From: Microbacterium sp. lyk4-40-TSB-66
GTDB lineage: Bacteria; Actinomycetota; Actinomycetes; Actinomycetales; Microbacteriaceae
Length of the DNA stretch: 64,000 nucleotides
Direction of reading: 5' to 3'
Assembly: GCF_030209475.1 (NCBI RefSeq)
Contig: NZ_JARVRW010000004.1
Location: forward strand, 372,001 to 436,000
The notes below the pieces were generated by a model. It made no database searches, was not told the origin of the DNA, and saw only the letters and a program-made list of their open reading frames with translations. The translations under genes and the position numbers were made by a program. How positions within the stretch are numbered: position 1 is the stretch's first letter; every line of letters starts with the position of its first letter. Below, in pieces: positions 31,284 to 41,146 of the stretch.

Positions 31284-33700
31284 GCGCGCGTCGCGCGCTC
31301 AGGCGCCGAGCACTACGCCCGGTGTCGGTCGCGGCGGTGACCTGGGCGTCCGCGGGGCTGTCCACCGCGATCCCGGATGCCGTCCTCCTCGCGGTCGGGC
31401 TCGGCCTCCTGTCGTGCATCGCCACCGCCGTCCTGGTGTGGCGTCGCCATCCCGTGGTGACCGTCGCCGCCGTCGCGCTCGCGTGCGCCGCCGCGACCGC
31501 GGGGACCGTGGCATCCCTCGCTCCCGTGCGATCGCAGGTCGCCGCGCTGGAAGCGGAGGGCGGTCGACACCTCGAGCTCGACGTGACGGTCACCGGGCGC
31601 ATCGACGGATCGGCCGACGGGGGTGCCTGGTTCGACGCGGCCGCCTCGAGGGTGCGCGCGGGGAACGCGACCGTGGTCGGATCGATTCCGGCCCGCGTGC
31701 TCGTCGATCCAGGCGGGCGAGCGGCGCTGGCGCGGGCGAGCATGGGCAGCACGGTGTCGCTATCGGGGCGTGCGATCCCGGCCGGGACGGGGGAGCGTGC
31801 AGTGCTCGTCATCCGGGCCGGCGAGGTGATCTCGGCGACGGAGCCGACCGGTGTCTGGGCGGGGTTCGAGGGTCTCCGCGATGGACTCGTCGCGTCCACG
31901 CGGGGTCTGCCGCAGCCGGGTGCCGGTCTCGTCCCGGGCCTCGCGGTCGGCGACACCTCCAGCCTCGACCCGGCGACCGAGGCCGCCATGAACGCGTCCT
32001 CGCTCTCGCACCTGACCGCGGTCTCGGGCGCGAACTGCGCGATCGTGGTGGGCGCGGCCTTCGCGCTGTTCGCCCTGTGCGGCGCGCCCCGCGGCCTTCG
32101 CGTCGGTGGGGCGTTCGTCGTTCTCACCGCGTTCGTCGCTCTCGTCACTCCGGAGCCGAGTGTCGTCCGGGCGGCCGCCATGGCCTCGGTGGCGATGATC
32201 GCGGTGGCCCTGGGTCGCCCGGCCATCGGCGTTGCGGTGCTCTCCCTCGCCGTAACCGTGCTGCTCGTCGTCGACCCGTGGCTGGCGCGCTCCCTGGGCT
32301 TCGCGCTGTCCGCCGCGGCGACGGGCGCGCTGCTCATGCTCGCCCGTCCGCTCGCCGGGGGCCTCGAGCGATGGATGCCGAGAGCCCTCGCCCTCGTCGT
32401 CGCCGTGCCGACGTCGGCCCAGATCGTCTGCGGCCCGCTCATCGTGCTCATCGACCCGCATGTACCCCTGCTCGGTGTGGCAGCGAACCTCGTCGCCGAT
32501 CCGGCCGCCGCCCCCGCCACCATCGCCGGAGCACTCGCCTGCATCGCGCCGTTCCCGTGGTTACGCGACGGGCTGACGGCCCTGGCCTGGGTCCCCGCGG
32601 CGTGGATCGCCGCCGTGGCGCACACGACGTCGTCGGTCGCCGCACAGAACCTGCCGTGGCCCGACGGGCCGGCAGGAGCGGTTCTCCTCGCTCTCGTGGG
32701 CGCGGCCGTCCATCTGGCGATCGTGCGCCCTCGACGTCTGCCCCGCCTCACGGGCGTCGCATCGGCGGCGATGGCCGTCGTCGTCGGTCTGGTTCTGGGG
32801 AGTACCGCCGTGCGCACGGTCGCCGGTCCCCTCACCGTGCCCTCGGCGTGGCAGGTCGCGATGTGCGACGTCGGGCAGGGCGACGCGACGATGTGGCGTT
32901 CCGGGGATGCGACCGCGCTGGTCGACACCGGTCCAGACCCGGCGGCGCTCACCCGCTGTCTGACGCAGTTCGGGATCGACCGGATCGACCTGCTCGTCCT
33001 CACCCACTTCGACCTCGACCACGTCGGAGGGTCACCGGCCGTGATCGGTCGGGCCGCCCTCGTCGTGCACGGCCCGGTCGACGGATATGCCGACCGACGA
33101 CTGCTCGACCGCTTCGCGGCGGCGGGCGCGCAGCTCCAGCAGGCGACGACGGGCACCGCGGGGGCACTGGGCGGCACGCGGTGGCAGGCGCTCGGCCCGC
33201 CCCCGCGTGCCGAACCCGGCAACGACGCGAGCGTCGCGGTCGACGTCGCGGGCGCCGGCTTCCCGCGAACGGTGCTCCTCGGCGATCTCGGGGAGGAGTC
33301 GCAGGCGGCCCTGCGTCGGCGGGTGGACGTGCCCCGCGTGCAGATCGTCAAGGTCTCGCACCACGGAAGCGCGGATCAGGATGCCGACCTCTACCGGGAC
33401 CTGCACCCGGCCGTAGGGCTGATCGGCGTGGGCGCCGACAACGGCTACGGCCACCCGACCGCCTCGCTCCTGTCGATGCTGGAGACGCTCGGAACCGCGA
33501 TCGGGCGCACCGATCACGATGGAGCGCTGGCCGCCTGGCTCGATGCCGACGGTCGGCTGACCCTCTGGAGGGAGCATGCGGGGGAGCCCAGGGCGCCGGA
33601 GAGCCCGAGCCCGGCGCCGCGCGAGACGGCGAGGGCGGGCGCGGGTGCGGGTGGAAGCGTGCGGTGGATCCGAGGGGGATGGGCGCACGCCGACGGGTGA
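31280..33700 (+). CDS. comEC: ComEC/Rec2 family DNA channel protein
   Basis: ComEC forms the inner-membrane channel for single-stranded DNA uptake. The 806-residue protein has N-terminal membrane segments, an OB-like region, the central Competence domain (HLTAVSGANCAIVVG) with many membrane helices, and a C-terminal metallo-beta-lactamase-like domain with LTHFDLDHVGG and VSHHGSADQD. All three parts are present, so the gene looks intact. It overlaps comEA by GTGA and precedes holA, a common actinobacterial order. Confidence 0.95.
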   Translation: MSARRALRRRALRPVSVAAVTWASAGLSTAIPDAVLLAVGLGLLSCIATAVLVWRRHPVVTVAAVALACAAATAGTVASLAPVRSQVAALEAEGGRHLELDVTVTGRIDGSADGGAWFDAAASRVRAGNATVVGSIPARVLVDPGGRAALARASMGSTVSLSGRAIPAGTGERAVLVIRAGEVISATEPTGVWAGFEGLRDGLVASTRGLPQPGAGLVPGLAVGDTSSLDPATEAAMNASSLSHLTAVSGANCAIVVGAAFALFALCGAPRGLRVGGAFVVLTAFVALVTPEPSVVRAAAMASVAMIAVALGRPAIGVAVLSLAVTVLLVVDPWLARSLGFALSAAATGALLMLARPLAGGLERWMPRALALVVAVPTSAQIVCGPLIVLIDPHVPLLGVAANLVADPAAAPATIAGALACIAPFPWLRDGLTALAWVPAAWIAAVAHTTSSVAAQNLPWPDGPAGAVLLALVGAAVHLAIVRPRRLPRLTGVASAAMAVVVGLVLGSTAVRTVAGPLTVPSAWQVAMCDVGQGDATMWRSGDATALVDTGPDPAALTRCLTQFGIDRIDLLVLTHFDLDHVGGSPAVIGRAALVVHGPVDGYADRRLLDRFAAAGAQLQQATTGTAGALGGTRWQALGPPPRAEPGNDASVAVDVAGAGFPRTVLLGDLGEESQAALRRRVDVPRVQIVKVSHHGSADQDADLYRDLHPAVGLIGVGADNGYGHPTASLLSMLETLGTAIGRTDHDGALAAWLDADGRLTLWREHAGEPRAPESPSPAPRETARAGAGAGGSVRWIRGGWAHADG

Positions 33701-33856
33701 GCGGACCGGGACGGCTCGCCCCCGCCCCGGGCGACGTCCGGGATGGATGCGGTGATCCGGTTCGCCCCGGACCCGCACGTCGTCCGGGATCGACGGGATG
33801 GGGGCTCGAGCCGCCCACCGGGACGCAGTGTCGGAGCCGATCGGTAGTCTGGGTGA

Positions 33857-34894
33857 GTGACTCCGGCACCTCGACGCTCCGCCCCCGCGAAGGCGAAGTC
33901 GGCCATCCCTCAGGTGTCGTGGCGAGCCCCGCAACCGGCACCGATCGTGCTCATCTCGGGGCCGGAAGAAGTCTGCGCCGAGCGTGCGACCGCGGGCATC
34001 CGCTCGATGCTCAAGAGCGAAGACCCGAGCCTCGAGGTCACCGACATCCGCGCGGACGACTACGCAGCCGGCACCCTGCTCAGCGTCACCTCGCCCTCCC
34101 TGTTCGGTGAACCCCGGCTCGTGCGTGTGAGCGGGGTCGAGAAATGCAGTGACACCTTCCTCACCGAGGCGGTGTCGTACCTGGCCTTTCCCCAAGACGG
34201 CGCCACGGTCGTGCTGCGGCACACCGGCGCGAGCGTGCGCGGAAAGAAACTGCTCGACGGCATCCGGTCGGGTCAGGGTGGCGGTATCGAGATCGCCTGT
34301 CCTGCCGTCAAGCGCGACTCCGATCGCTTCGACTTCGCCGTCGGCGAGTTCAAGGCGGCGCAGAAGCGCATCGCGCCGGTCGCCCTGCGCTCCCTCGTGT
34401 CCGCGTTCGCCGACGACCTCACCGAGTTGGCGGCCGCCTGCCAGCAGTTGATCGCCGACGTCCCCGGCGACATCGACGAACGGACCGTCGAGCGCTACTA
34501 CGGCGGACGCGTCGAGACCTCGGCGTTCACCGTCGCCGACACCGCCATCGCCGGCCAGTACGGCCCCGCGCTTCTCGCGCTCCGCCACGCGCTGACATCC
34601 GGGGCCGATCCCGTGCCCCTCGTCGCCGCGGTCGCCATGAAGCTGCGGACGATGGCACGGGTCGCCGGCACCCGCGAGTCGTCGTCGATGCTCGCGCAAC
34701 GGCTCGGCATGAAGGACTGGCAGGTCGACCGCGCCCGTCGCGACCTGGTCGGCTGGACGGGCGGCACGCTCGGCATGGCCATCCACGCCACCGCCCGCGC
34801 CGACGCCGAGGTGAAGGGCGCCTCGCGCGACTCGGTCTTCGCCCTCGAGCGGATGATCACGATCATCGCCACGCGCGCGCCCTACGGCGACTGA
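33857..34894 (+). CDS. holA: DNA polymerase III subunit delta
   Basis: The delta subunit opens the beta clamp in the clamp loader. The 345-residue protein has the delta-family N-terminal domain (IVLISGPEEVCAERA, without a functional Walker A, as expected) and LVSAFADDLTELAAACQQL in the middle. A C-terminal helical domain follows. TAGTCT at 33845-33850 lies six bases before the GTG, a leaderless pattern. The 156-bp gap after comEC holds imperfect repeats of cgtccggga and no gene. Confidence 0.93.
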   Translation: MTPAPRRSAPAKAKSAIPQVSWRAPQPAPIVLISGPEEVCAERATAGIRSMLKSEDPSLEVTDIRADDYAAGTLLSVTSPSLFGEPRLVRVSGVEKCSDTFLTEAVSYLAFPQDGATVVLRHTGASVRGKKLLDGIRSGQGGGIEIACPAVKRDSDRFDFAVGEFKAAQKRIAPVALRSLVSAFADDLTELAAACQQLIADVPGDIDERTVERYYGGRVETSAFTVADTAIAGQYGPALLALRHALTSGADPVPLVAAVAMKLRTMARVAGTRESSSMLAQRLGMKDWQVDRARRDLVGWTGGTLGMAIHATARADAEVKGASRDSVFALERMITIIATRAPYGD

Positions 34895-34936
34895 GCCCTC
34901 CGCCACGCACCGCGGGGTTCGCTCAGCGGCATCCGC

Positions 34937-35182
34937 TCAGCGGCGGATGAGATGCCGCGCAAGGAACGTCGCCGCCATCAGGGTGAGTCGGGGCTCCGCC
35001 CGGCGAAGGTCGCGGACGACGACGACCTCTCCATGATCGGGTGAGGCGACGACGGCCGCCCATCGCAGTGCCGCTTCCGGGGGCTGCCCTCCCGCGGGCA
35101 CCTCACCGCCGAACAACTCCGCGAGCCGCTGTCGCGGGTCCTCTCGGTCGCCGAAGAACTTCGCCGCACGTTCGCTCTGCAT
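34937..35182 (-). CDS. Small hypothetical protein with near-perfect ribosome-binding site
   Basis: The 81-residue protein begins MQSERAAKFFGDREDPRQR and ends TFLARHLIRR. It looks folded and soluble, with a beta-rich middle (ALRWAAVVASPDHGEVVVV), and has no signal or membrane segment. AGGAGG stands six bases before the ATG at 35180-35182, the strongest ribosome-binding site in the window, so the start is well supported although a longer frame extends upstream. It converges with holA. I recognise no family. Confidence 0.72.
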   Translation of the reverse strand: MQSERAAKFFGDREDPRQRLAELFGGEVPAGGQPPEAALRWAAVVASPDHGEVVVVRDLRRAEPRLTLMAATFLARHLIRR

Positions 35183-35350
35183 GTCGTACCTCCTGGCATC
35201 CACGCGAGAAAGGGGGGCCCGAGCCCGCATCCTCCGCAGGGACGAGTTCGCGCGACGCGCGATGCAGCGCCGGACCCCTCGTCGGCGCGGCTCGTCGCGA
35301 TCAGCACGAGCCGAAACCACCGACGGGCGCCGTCCCACCGGGTGACGGCT

Positions 35351-35615
35351 GGAGGAGATTCGGGGAGGGGAGGACCGAATCGCGCTCATCCGTCCTCCGC
35401 TCGCCGCATCCCCTCCGCTCCGCACGCGGGCGACGGCCGTGCGACGGGTGGCCGGGGTCGGCGCGTCGGGCACCGGCGGGCTTACGGGAGCCGGGCTCGG
35501 CGCCTCGGGACCCGAAACCGGAGACAAAGACGTGGGGAGCGGAGGAGATTCGGGGAGGGGAGGACCGAATCGCGCTTATCCGTCCTCCGCTCGCCGCATC
35601 CCCTCCGCTCCGCAC
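35351..35615. repeat. Pair of 75-bp direct repeats
   Basis: The segments 35351-35425 and 35541-35615 start with ggaggagattcggggagggg and match at 74 of 75 positions by eye (C at 35387, T at 35577), 190 bp apart. Each copy has an internal imperfect inverted repeat (GGAGGAC and GTCCTCC). They fill most of the 657-bp gap upstream of the small minus-strand gene and downstream of rpsT. No gene or transposase is seen between them. Confidence 0.88.
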
Positions 35616-35796
35616 CATCCGGACCTGCGCTCACGGCGCGGCCCGCACAGACTCGGCCGCCATCGCTGCCGGCCGCACACGCACCGCGCGCCTCGCGGCA
35701 CGCGCCCCGCCCCGCCCCCGCGACACGCTCCACTACGCCCCGCCCCGTGAAGCGCGCCCTGCCGCCGCATCGCTCACCGCACCCCGGAAACGACGA

Positions 35797-35824
35797 AGCC
35801 CGCCCCGCAGAAGCGGGACGGGCT
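35797..35824 (-). terminator. Rho-independent terminator of rpsT
   Basis: A 12-bp stem with one mismatch (35797-35808 with 35813-35824) around an AGAA loop lies 15 bases beyond the rpsT stop. On the minus strand it is followed by UCGUCGUUU. Confidence 0.85.
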
Positions 35825-35839
35825 GTCGAAGAAGTGCGC

Positions 35840-36100
35840 TCAGAGAGCGGCGACCGACTTCGCGATGGCCGACTTGCGGTTCGCGGCCTGGTTCGAGTGG
35901 ATGACACCCTTGCTCACGGCCTTGTCGAGCTTCTTGGTCGCGACGACGAGGGCCTTCTGGGCGGCTTCCTTGTCGCCGGCCAGCACGGCCTCCTTGGTGC
36001 GACGCACGTGCGTCTTCAGCTCGCTCTTGACGGCCTTGTTGCGCTCGCGCGCCTTCTCGTTGGTCTTGTTGCGCTTGATCTGCGACTTGATATTCGCCAC
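35840..36100 (-). CDS. rpsT: 30S ribosomal protein S20
   Basis: S20 binds 16S rRNA early in 30S assembly. The 86-residue protein has the expected length and sequence ([41 protein letters not shown]). It starts with GTG at 36100. It is a single-gene unit with a strong terminator, convergent with nothing essential downstream but the repeat-rich gap. Confidence 0.97.
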   Translation of the reverse strand: MANIKSQIKRNKTNEKARERNKAVKSELKTHVRRTKEAVLAGDKEAAQKALVVATKKLDKAVSKGVIHSNQAANRKSAIAKSVAAL

Positions 36101-36218
36101 GTCGACGGTCTTTCGTGTAGGTGAGTGTTGGATGTGCCGGGCGAGCGGTAGAGGGACGCCGCACCGGCGGTCGTGGAGGTCGGGAAAAACCCCACACGCA
36201 AGCCAAGGACCGAGTCTA

Positions 36219-36941
36219 TCAGCTGGACGCCTCCACCGTGGTGAGCGCCACGTCCAGCACGGCGTTGAAGACGCGGGGGCGCATCGCCGTGACGATGTGC
36301 GTCGTCCGCGGTACGACGATGAGCTCGGCGTGCGGGGCCAGCGTCGTGAACAGCTTCTCGTTGAGTCGTAACTGATCCCACTGCCCGTTGACGAACCACA
36401 GCGGAACGTCGATGCGGCGCAGGGATGCCATGAGGTCGAGGTTCGTGAGCGATGCGAGGGCGGAGTCCTGCGCCTCGAAGGCGTATCCGCCCGCGCCGAA
36501 GTCGGGTCGCGTCTCGGGCGGCAGAGTGAGGTCGAGCACGCGATTCGTGAAGCCCAATCCGCGGTCGGGGAGGCCGTCGGCCCGTCGGATGAGGAAGCGG
36601 TACGTCGCAAGCCCCGGTCCGCGGGGGAGCGAGGTGCACGACGCCGCCACGAGGGCGGCGACCGGCGGCGGATCTTCGCGACCGACGTACTCCATCGACA
36701 GCAACCCGCCCATGGAGTGCCCCACGAGGACCACGGGGCCGCGGGCCGCGGCATCCTGGACCGCCCGATCGATCGTGGCGAACGCCTCCTCGAGCGTGAA
36801 CGGTTCGCCACGCCGGGTGCCGTGCCCGGGGAGGTCGACGGCGATCATCCCGTTGCCCCGCTGCCGCAGGTGAGCTGCCTGCGCCCGCCACATGGTGGAC
36901 GACGTACGGATGCCGTGCACGAACACGACCTGGACCGTCAT
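36219..36941 (-). CDS. Alpha/beta hydrolase
   Basis: The 240-residue protein has a classic alpha/beta hydrolase fold: [10 protein letters not shown] as the oxyanion region, the nucleophile elbow VGHSMGG with the catalytic Ser, and a C-terminal RTTHIV that supplies the histidine. TACAGT, then GGATGCC, then ATG gives a seven-base leaderless spacing. Substrate is unknown. It is a monocistronic-looking gene 119 bases upstream of rpsT on the same strand. Confidence 0.9.
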   Translation of the reverse strand: MTVQVVFVHGIRTSSTMWRAQAAHLRQRGNGMIAVDLPGHGTRRGEPFTLEEAFATIDRAVQDAAARGPVVLVGHSMGGLLSMEYVGREDPPPVAALVAASCTSLPRGPGLATYRFLIRRADGLPDRGLGFTNRVLDLTLPPETRPDFGAGGYAFEAQDSALASLTNLDLMASLRRIDVPLWFVNGQWDQLRLNEKLFTTLAPHAELIVVPRTTHIVTAMRPRVFNAVLDVALTTVEASS

Positions 36942-37152
36942 GGCATCCACTGTAGGAGGGCGCGCCGCGGCGGACCTGTGAGCGCGGGCGTCGGGGTCGC
37001 ACGAACGCGACGACCTCACGCGAAGCGACTCCGGAGGTGCGCGCGTGGGGCGGCGAGCTCGGGCTGCCTGCGCCGACGACGAGGGTCGGATGCCGGGGCC
37101 CCGAGGGTTCGCGGACGGCGATGTCGGCGCGCCACCGTAGAATCGACGGAAC

Positions 37153-38997
37153 ATGTCACCGCGCGCCCTGAAGCCCCTCGAGCCGTCTGCCACCCCGCCG
37201 GAGCAGATCCGCAACTTCTGCATCATCGCCCACATCGACCACGGCAAGTCGACGCTGGCCGACCGCATGCTGCAGATCACCGGCGTCGTCAGCGACCGCG
37301 ACATGCGCGCGCAGTACCTCGACCGCATGGACATCGAGCGCGAACGCGGCATCACGATCAAGTCGCAGGCGGTGCGGATGCCGTGGTCCACCACCGACGG
37401 CACGTTCGCGCTGAACATGATCGACACGCCCGGCCACGTCGACTTCACCTACGAGGTCAGTCGCTCGCTGGCCGCGTGCGAGGGTGCGATCCTGCTGGTC
37501 GACGCAGCTCAAGGCATCGAAGCCCAGACGCTCGCCAACCTCTACCTGGCGCTCGAGAACGACCTGCAGATCATCCCGGTGCTGAACAAGATCGACCTGC
37601 CGGCGGCCGACCCCGAGAAATACGCGGCCGAGCTCGCGGGCCTCATCGGGGGAAACCCCGAAGACGTGCTGCGCGTGAGCGGTAAGACCGGCATGGGCGT
37701 CGAAGAGCTGCTCGACCTGATCGTCGAGAAGATCCCCGCCCCGGTCGGCAAGCCCGACGCGCCGGCGCGCGCGATGATCTTCGACTCGGTCTACGACGCG
37801 TACCGCGGTGTGGTCACCTACGTCCGCATGATCGACGGGTCGCTGCAGCCGCGCGAACGCATCCAGATGATGTCGACCACCGCGACCCACGAACTGCTCG
37901 AGATCGGTGTCTCCAGCCCCGAGCCGGTGCCCACGCGGGGTCTCGGCGTCGGCGAGGTGGGCTACCTCATCACCGGTGTGAAAGACGTGCGCCAGTCGAA
38001 GGTCGGCGACACCATCACGACCCACCGCAAGCCCGCCACCGAGGCTTTGCCCGGATACACCGACCCGAAGCCCATGGTCTTCTCGGGCATCTATCCGATC
38101 GACGGCAGCGACTACGCCGAGCTGCGCGAGGCGCTCGACAAGCTCAAGCTGTCCGACGCGTCGCTGCAGTACGAGCCCGAGACCTCCGTCGCTCTCGGCT
38201 TCGGCTTCCGCGCGGGCTTCCTCGGTCTGCTGCACCTCGAGATCATCACCGAGCGCCTCTCGCGCGAGTTCGGGCTCGACCTCATCACGACGGCGCCGTC
38301 GGTGACCTACGAGGTCACGACCGACACCGGCGACACCGTCTCGGTCACCAACCCCAGCGAGTACCCCGACGGGCGCGTCGCCTCGGTGTCGGAGCCGATC
38401 GTGAAGGTCGGCATCCTGTTGCCCAAGGACTACGTCGGCACGGTCATGGAACTCTGCCAGACGCGCCGAGGCACCCTGCTCGGCATGGAGTACCTCAGCG
38501 AAGACCGGGTCGAGCTGCGATACCACATGCCCCTCGGCGAGATCGTGTTCGACTTCTTCGACCACCTCAAGTCGCGCACGCAGGGATACGCGAGCCTCGA
38601 CTACGAACCGGCCGGCCAGCAGACCGCCGACCTCGTCAAGGTCGACATCCTGCTGCAGGGCGAGAAGGTCGACGCCTTCAGCTCGATCGTGCACCGCGAG
38701 AAGGCGTACGCGTACGGCACGCTCATGGCCGAGCGCCTGCGCAAGCTCATCCCGCGCCAGCAGTTCGAGGTGCCGATCCAGGCCGCCATCGGCGCCCGCA
38801 TCATCGCGCGCGAAACCATCCGCGCCATCCGCAAGGACGTTCTCGCCAAGTGCTACGGCGGTGACATCACCCGCAAGCGCAAGCTCCTCGAGAAGCAGAA
38901 AGAGGGCAAGAAGCGCATGAAGATGGTGGGTCGCGTCGAGGTGCCGCAGGAGGCGTTCATCGCCGCGCTGTCGGGCGACGTCGAGGCCAAGAAGTAA
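37153..38997 (+). CDS. lepA: Elongation factor 4 (LepA)
   Basis: LepA is a ribosome-associated GTPase that acts in initiation and 30S biogenesis. The 614-residue protein has the G1 motif [10 protein letters not shown] at 26-35, [16 protein letters not shown] as G4, and the LepA-specific C-terminal domain ([19 protein letters not shown]). TAGAAT at 37138-37143 is nine bases before the ATG, so the leader is very short or absent. The next gene follows after 25 bases. Confidence 0.97.
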   Translation: MSPRALKPLEPSATPPEQIRNFCIIAHIDHGKSTLADRMLQITGVVSDRDMRAQYLDRMDIERERGITIKSQAVRMPWSTTDGTFALNMIDTPGHVDFTYEVSRSLAACEGAILLVDAAQGIEAQTLANLYLALENDLQIIPVLNKIDLPAADPEKYAAELAGLIGGNPEDVLRVSGKTGMGVEELLDLIVEKIPAPVGKPDAPARAMIFDSVYDAYRGVVTYVRMIDGSLQPRERIQMMSTTATHELLEIGVSSPEPVPTRGLGVGEVGYLITGVKDVRQSKVGDTITTHRKPATEALPGYTDPKPMVFSGIYPIDGSDYAELREALDKLKLSDASLQYEPETSVALGFGFRAGFLGLLHLEIITERLSREFGLDLITTAPSVTYEVTTDTGDTVSVTNPSEYPDGRVASVSEPIVKVGILLPKDYVGTVMELCQTRRGTLLGMEYLSEDRVELRYHMPLGEIVFDFFDHLKSRTQGYASLDYEPAGQQTADLVKVDILLQGEKVDAFSSIVHREKAYAYGTLMAERLRKLIPRQQFEVPIQAAIGARIIARETIRAIRKDVLAKCYGGDITRKRKLLEKQKEGKKRMKMVGRVEVPQEAFIAALSGDVEAKK

Positions 38998-39022
38998 CGC
39001 ACCCAACCGAGAGGGGTGGATC

Positions 39023-39667
39023 ATGCGACGGCAGAATTTCACCGACGACACGGTCGACTACGCGGCGGTCGGCGCCACCCAGGCGCCCGACCTGATGCAG
39101 TACCCGCCGGAGCACTCCGTGCCCGCAGAAGATGCCTGGCGCATCGGCAGCGGTGAGGAGCGTTTCGTCGCGGCAGGCGAGCTGCTGCTGTCGTGGGCCC
39201 CGCTGCGCGGCGAAGAGCTCAGCATCACCGACGTACGCCCGGCATCCGGAGAAGGCTACGCCGGAGTCGGGTTCGACGCCGAGGGTGCCCCGGTCGCCCC
39301 CAGCCGCCTCGAAGCCGAGCAGCGCTTCGCCGCCGACGGCACGCCGTTCGTCAGCCCCGGCACGGGTGTGCACCTGCACGGCAAGGTCGACGGTCACCGC
39401 GCCGATGCCGAGCTGCGCGTCATCTCGGTGTTCGAGGAGCCCCGCCGTGTCGGGTTCATCCTCGGCACCGTGGGTCACTCGATCGTCAGCGGCGAGGAAC
39501 TCTTCTCGCTCGAATGGCGCGACAACGACGAGGTCTGGTTCGTCGTGCGCGCGTTCGATCGTCCGACAGCGCCCACCTACCGTCTCTTCACCAGCCGCGT
39601 GCGCCGCCGCCGCAAGGCGCTGTTCGCCCGGTACCTGCGCGCGATCTCGCCGCTGTACACGTCCTGA
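39023..39667 (+). CDS. DUF1990 domain-containing protein
   Basis: The 214-residue protein matches DUF1990: YAAVGATQAPDLMQYPPEH near the start, RIGSGEERFVAAGELLLSW, FILGTVGHSIVSGEELFSL and a C-terminal RRRRKALFARYLRAI. Function is unknown. It lies between lepA and hemW, with TGATG overlap at its end, so the three are likely cotranscribed. Confidence 0.88.
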   Translation: MRRQNFTDDTVDYAAVGATQAPDLMQYPPEHSVPAEDAWRIGSGEERFVAAGELLLSWAPLRGEELSITDVRPASGEGYAGVGFDAEGAPVAPSRLEAEQRFAADGTPFVSPGTGVHLHGKVDGHRADAELRVISVFEEPRRVGFILGTVGHSIVSGEELFSLEWRDNDEVWFVVRAFDRPTAPTYRLFTSRVRRRRKALFARYLRAISPLYTS

Positions 39668-40884
39668 TGGGCGGGCCCTTACCCCTCGGAGACCCTGCTC
39701 CCACCGACGGCCGCCTCCCCGACGACCTGGCCGTCGACCCCACTGCCGACTTCGGCGTGTACCTCCACGTGCCCTTCTGCCGGGTGCGTTGCGGCTATTG
39801 CGACTTCAACACCTACACCGCGAGCGAACTGCGCGGCGCGCGGCAAGACGACTTCGCCGACACCCTCGCCGCAGAGGTACGTCTGGCGGGTCGGGTGATG
39901 GATGCCGCGGGCGGTCGCCGCGCGGCATCCACCGTGTTCTTCGGGGGCGGCACGCCCACTCTCCTCCCGCCCGGCGAGCTGGCGAGGATGTTGGATGCCG
40001 TGCGCACCGAGTTCGGCATCGCCGACGGCGCCGAGGTGACCGTCGAGGCCAATCCCGACACCGTCGACGACGCCGTGATGCACTCGCTCGCGTCGGCGGG
40101 GATCACCCGCGTGTCGATCGGCATGCAGTCCGCCCGGCCGCACGTCCTGGCCGCGCTCGACCGCACCCACGACCCGGCAAACGTGGCCACGGCGGTCGCG
40201 GCGGCGCGACGGGCCGGACTCGACGTCTCGGTCGACCTCATCTACGGCGCGCCGGGGGAGTCGCTCGACGACTGGCGTGCGTCGCTCGACGCCGCCACCG
40301 CGCTCGAGCCCGACCACATCTCGGCGTACGCGCTGATCGTCGAGGACGGCACCAAGCTCGCCCGGCAGATCCGCTCGGGCGTCGTGGAGGAGCCCTCCGA
40401 CGACCTGCAGGCCGACATGTACGAGCTGGCCGACGAGCTGCTCGCGGCCGCCGGGTACGACTGGTACGAGGTGTCGAACTGGTCGCGGGGCGTGGCGCAC
40501 CGGTCGCGTCACAACCTCGCCTATTGGCAGGGCACCGACTGGTGGGGTTTCGGACCCGGAGCCCACAGCCATGTCGCCGGCCTCCGCTGGTGGAACGTGA
40601 AGCACCCCGCCGCCTACGCGCAGCGTCTGGCTGCTGAGGAGTCGCCGGCCGCGGCGCGCGAACGCCCCGACGAGACCGCCCGCCGGCTCGAGTCCGTGCT
40701 GTTGCGCAGCCGCATCCGCGAGGGCCTGGCGGTGTCGGAGCTGCTCGGCGAAGGGCGCAAGGCCGTGGCATCCCTCATCGCCGACGGTCTCGTGGAGGGC
40801 GCGGATGCCGTGCGCGGACGCATCGTACTCACCCGCCGCGGACGTCTGCTCGCGGATGCCGTGGTGCGGGCGCTCACCGCCTGA
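39667..40884 (+). CDS. hemW: Radical SAM heme chaperone HemW
   Basis: HemW inserts heme into target proteins; older annotation as oxygen-independent coproporphyrinogen oxidase is usually wrong for this subfamily. The 405-residue protein has the radical-SAM motif C38xxxC42xxC45 (FCRVRCGYC), FFGGGTPTLL and the C-terminal winged-helix HemN_C region. The Cys pattern lacks the fourth cysteine of true HemN. It starts by TGATG overlap with the DUF1990 gene. Confidence 0.94.
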   Translation: MGGPLPLGDPAPTDGRLPDDLAVDPTADFGVYLHVPFCRVRCGYCDFNTYTASELRGARQDDFADTLAAEVRLAGRVMDAAGGRRAASTVFFGGGTPTLLPPGELARMLDAVRTEFGIADGAEVTVEANPDTVDDAVMHSLASAGITRVSIGMQSARPHVLAALDRTHDPANVATAVAAARRAGLDVSVDLIYGAPGESLDDWRASLDAATALEPDHISAYALIVEDGTKLARQIRSGVVEEPSDDLQADMYELADELLAAAGYDWYEVSNWSRGVAHRSRHNLAYWQGTDWWGFGPGAHSHVAGLRWWNVKHPAAYAQRLAAEESPAAARERPDETARRLESVLLRSRIREGLAVSELLGEGRKAVASLIADGLVEGADAVRGRIVLTRRGRLLADAVVRALTA

Positions 40885-40930
40885 CATCCCCTTGCGCGAT
40901 CCGGAGTCCCTGCCGCGCGTCGGGGAAAGG

Positions 40931-40999
40931 GCGCGAAACGCGATCCGGCGGCGGAAACGCCTCGTCGTGGCGTTCCCCGCACACCGACGCGTTCCGCGC
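40931..40999. repeat. 69-bp element of four 19-bp units, two forward and two reverse
   Basis: Forward units start at 40931 (GCGCGAAACGCGATCCGGC) and 40950 (GGCGGAAACGCCTCGTCGT). Reverse units are 40962-40980 and 40981-40999; on the other strand they read GCGGGGAACGCCACGACGA and GCGCGGAACGCGTCGGTGT. The second forward and first reverse units overlap by 7 bp, exactly as at 10147-10215. It sits between the hemW stop and the hrcA promoter. Confidence 0.8.
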
Positions 41000-41098
41000 G
41001 GGGGAGGACACGAGCATCACCGCCGGCAGCGACGCCGATGCCGGCCCGACCGGAAGACGGCATCCGCGAGGCCCCGACACGGGGTCGTGCCGATCCCG

Positions 41099-41130
41099 TA
41101 GAATTGGCACTCAATCGAGTCGAGTGCCAA
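41099..41130 (+). promoter_or_regulatory. CIRCE operator and -10 of hrcA-dnaJ
   Basis: TTGGCACTC at 41104-41112 and GAGTGCCAA at 41122-41130 are perfect inverted arms around nine bases. This is the CIRCE operator for HrcA, with a symmetric change at the third position of each arm (consensus TTAGCACTC). A -10-like TAGAAT (41099-41104) overlaps the left arm, so bound HrcA would block transcription. This supports autoregulation of the hrcA operon. Confidence 0.95.
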
Positions 41131-41146
41131 ACGGGAGGAGCTGCGC

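Noticed and set aside
35426..35540. Insertion sequence between the 75-bp direct repeats
   Set aside because: Only 115 bp separate the copies, with no transposase and no terminal inverted repeats of the right kind.
36998..37035. Fourth 19-bp element between the hydrolase and lepA
   Set aside because: Two forward-like words (cgcacgaac and cacgcgaag) are 19 bp apart, but no reverse partners are found.
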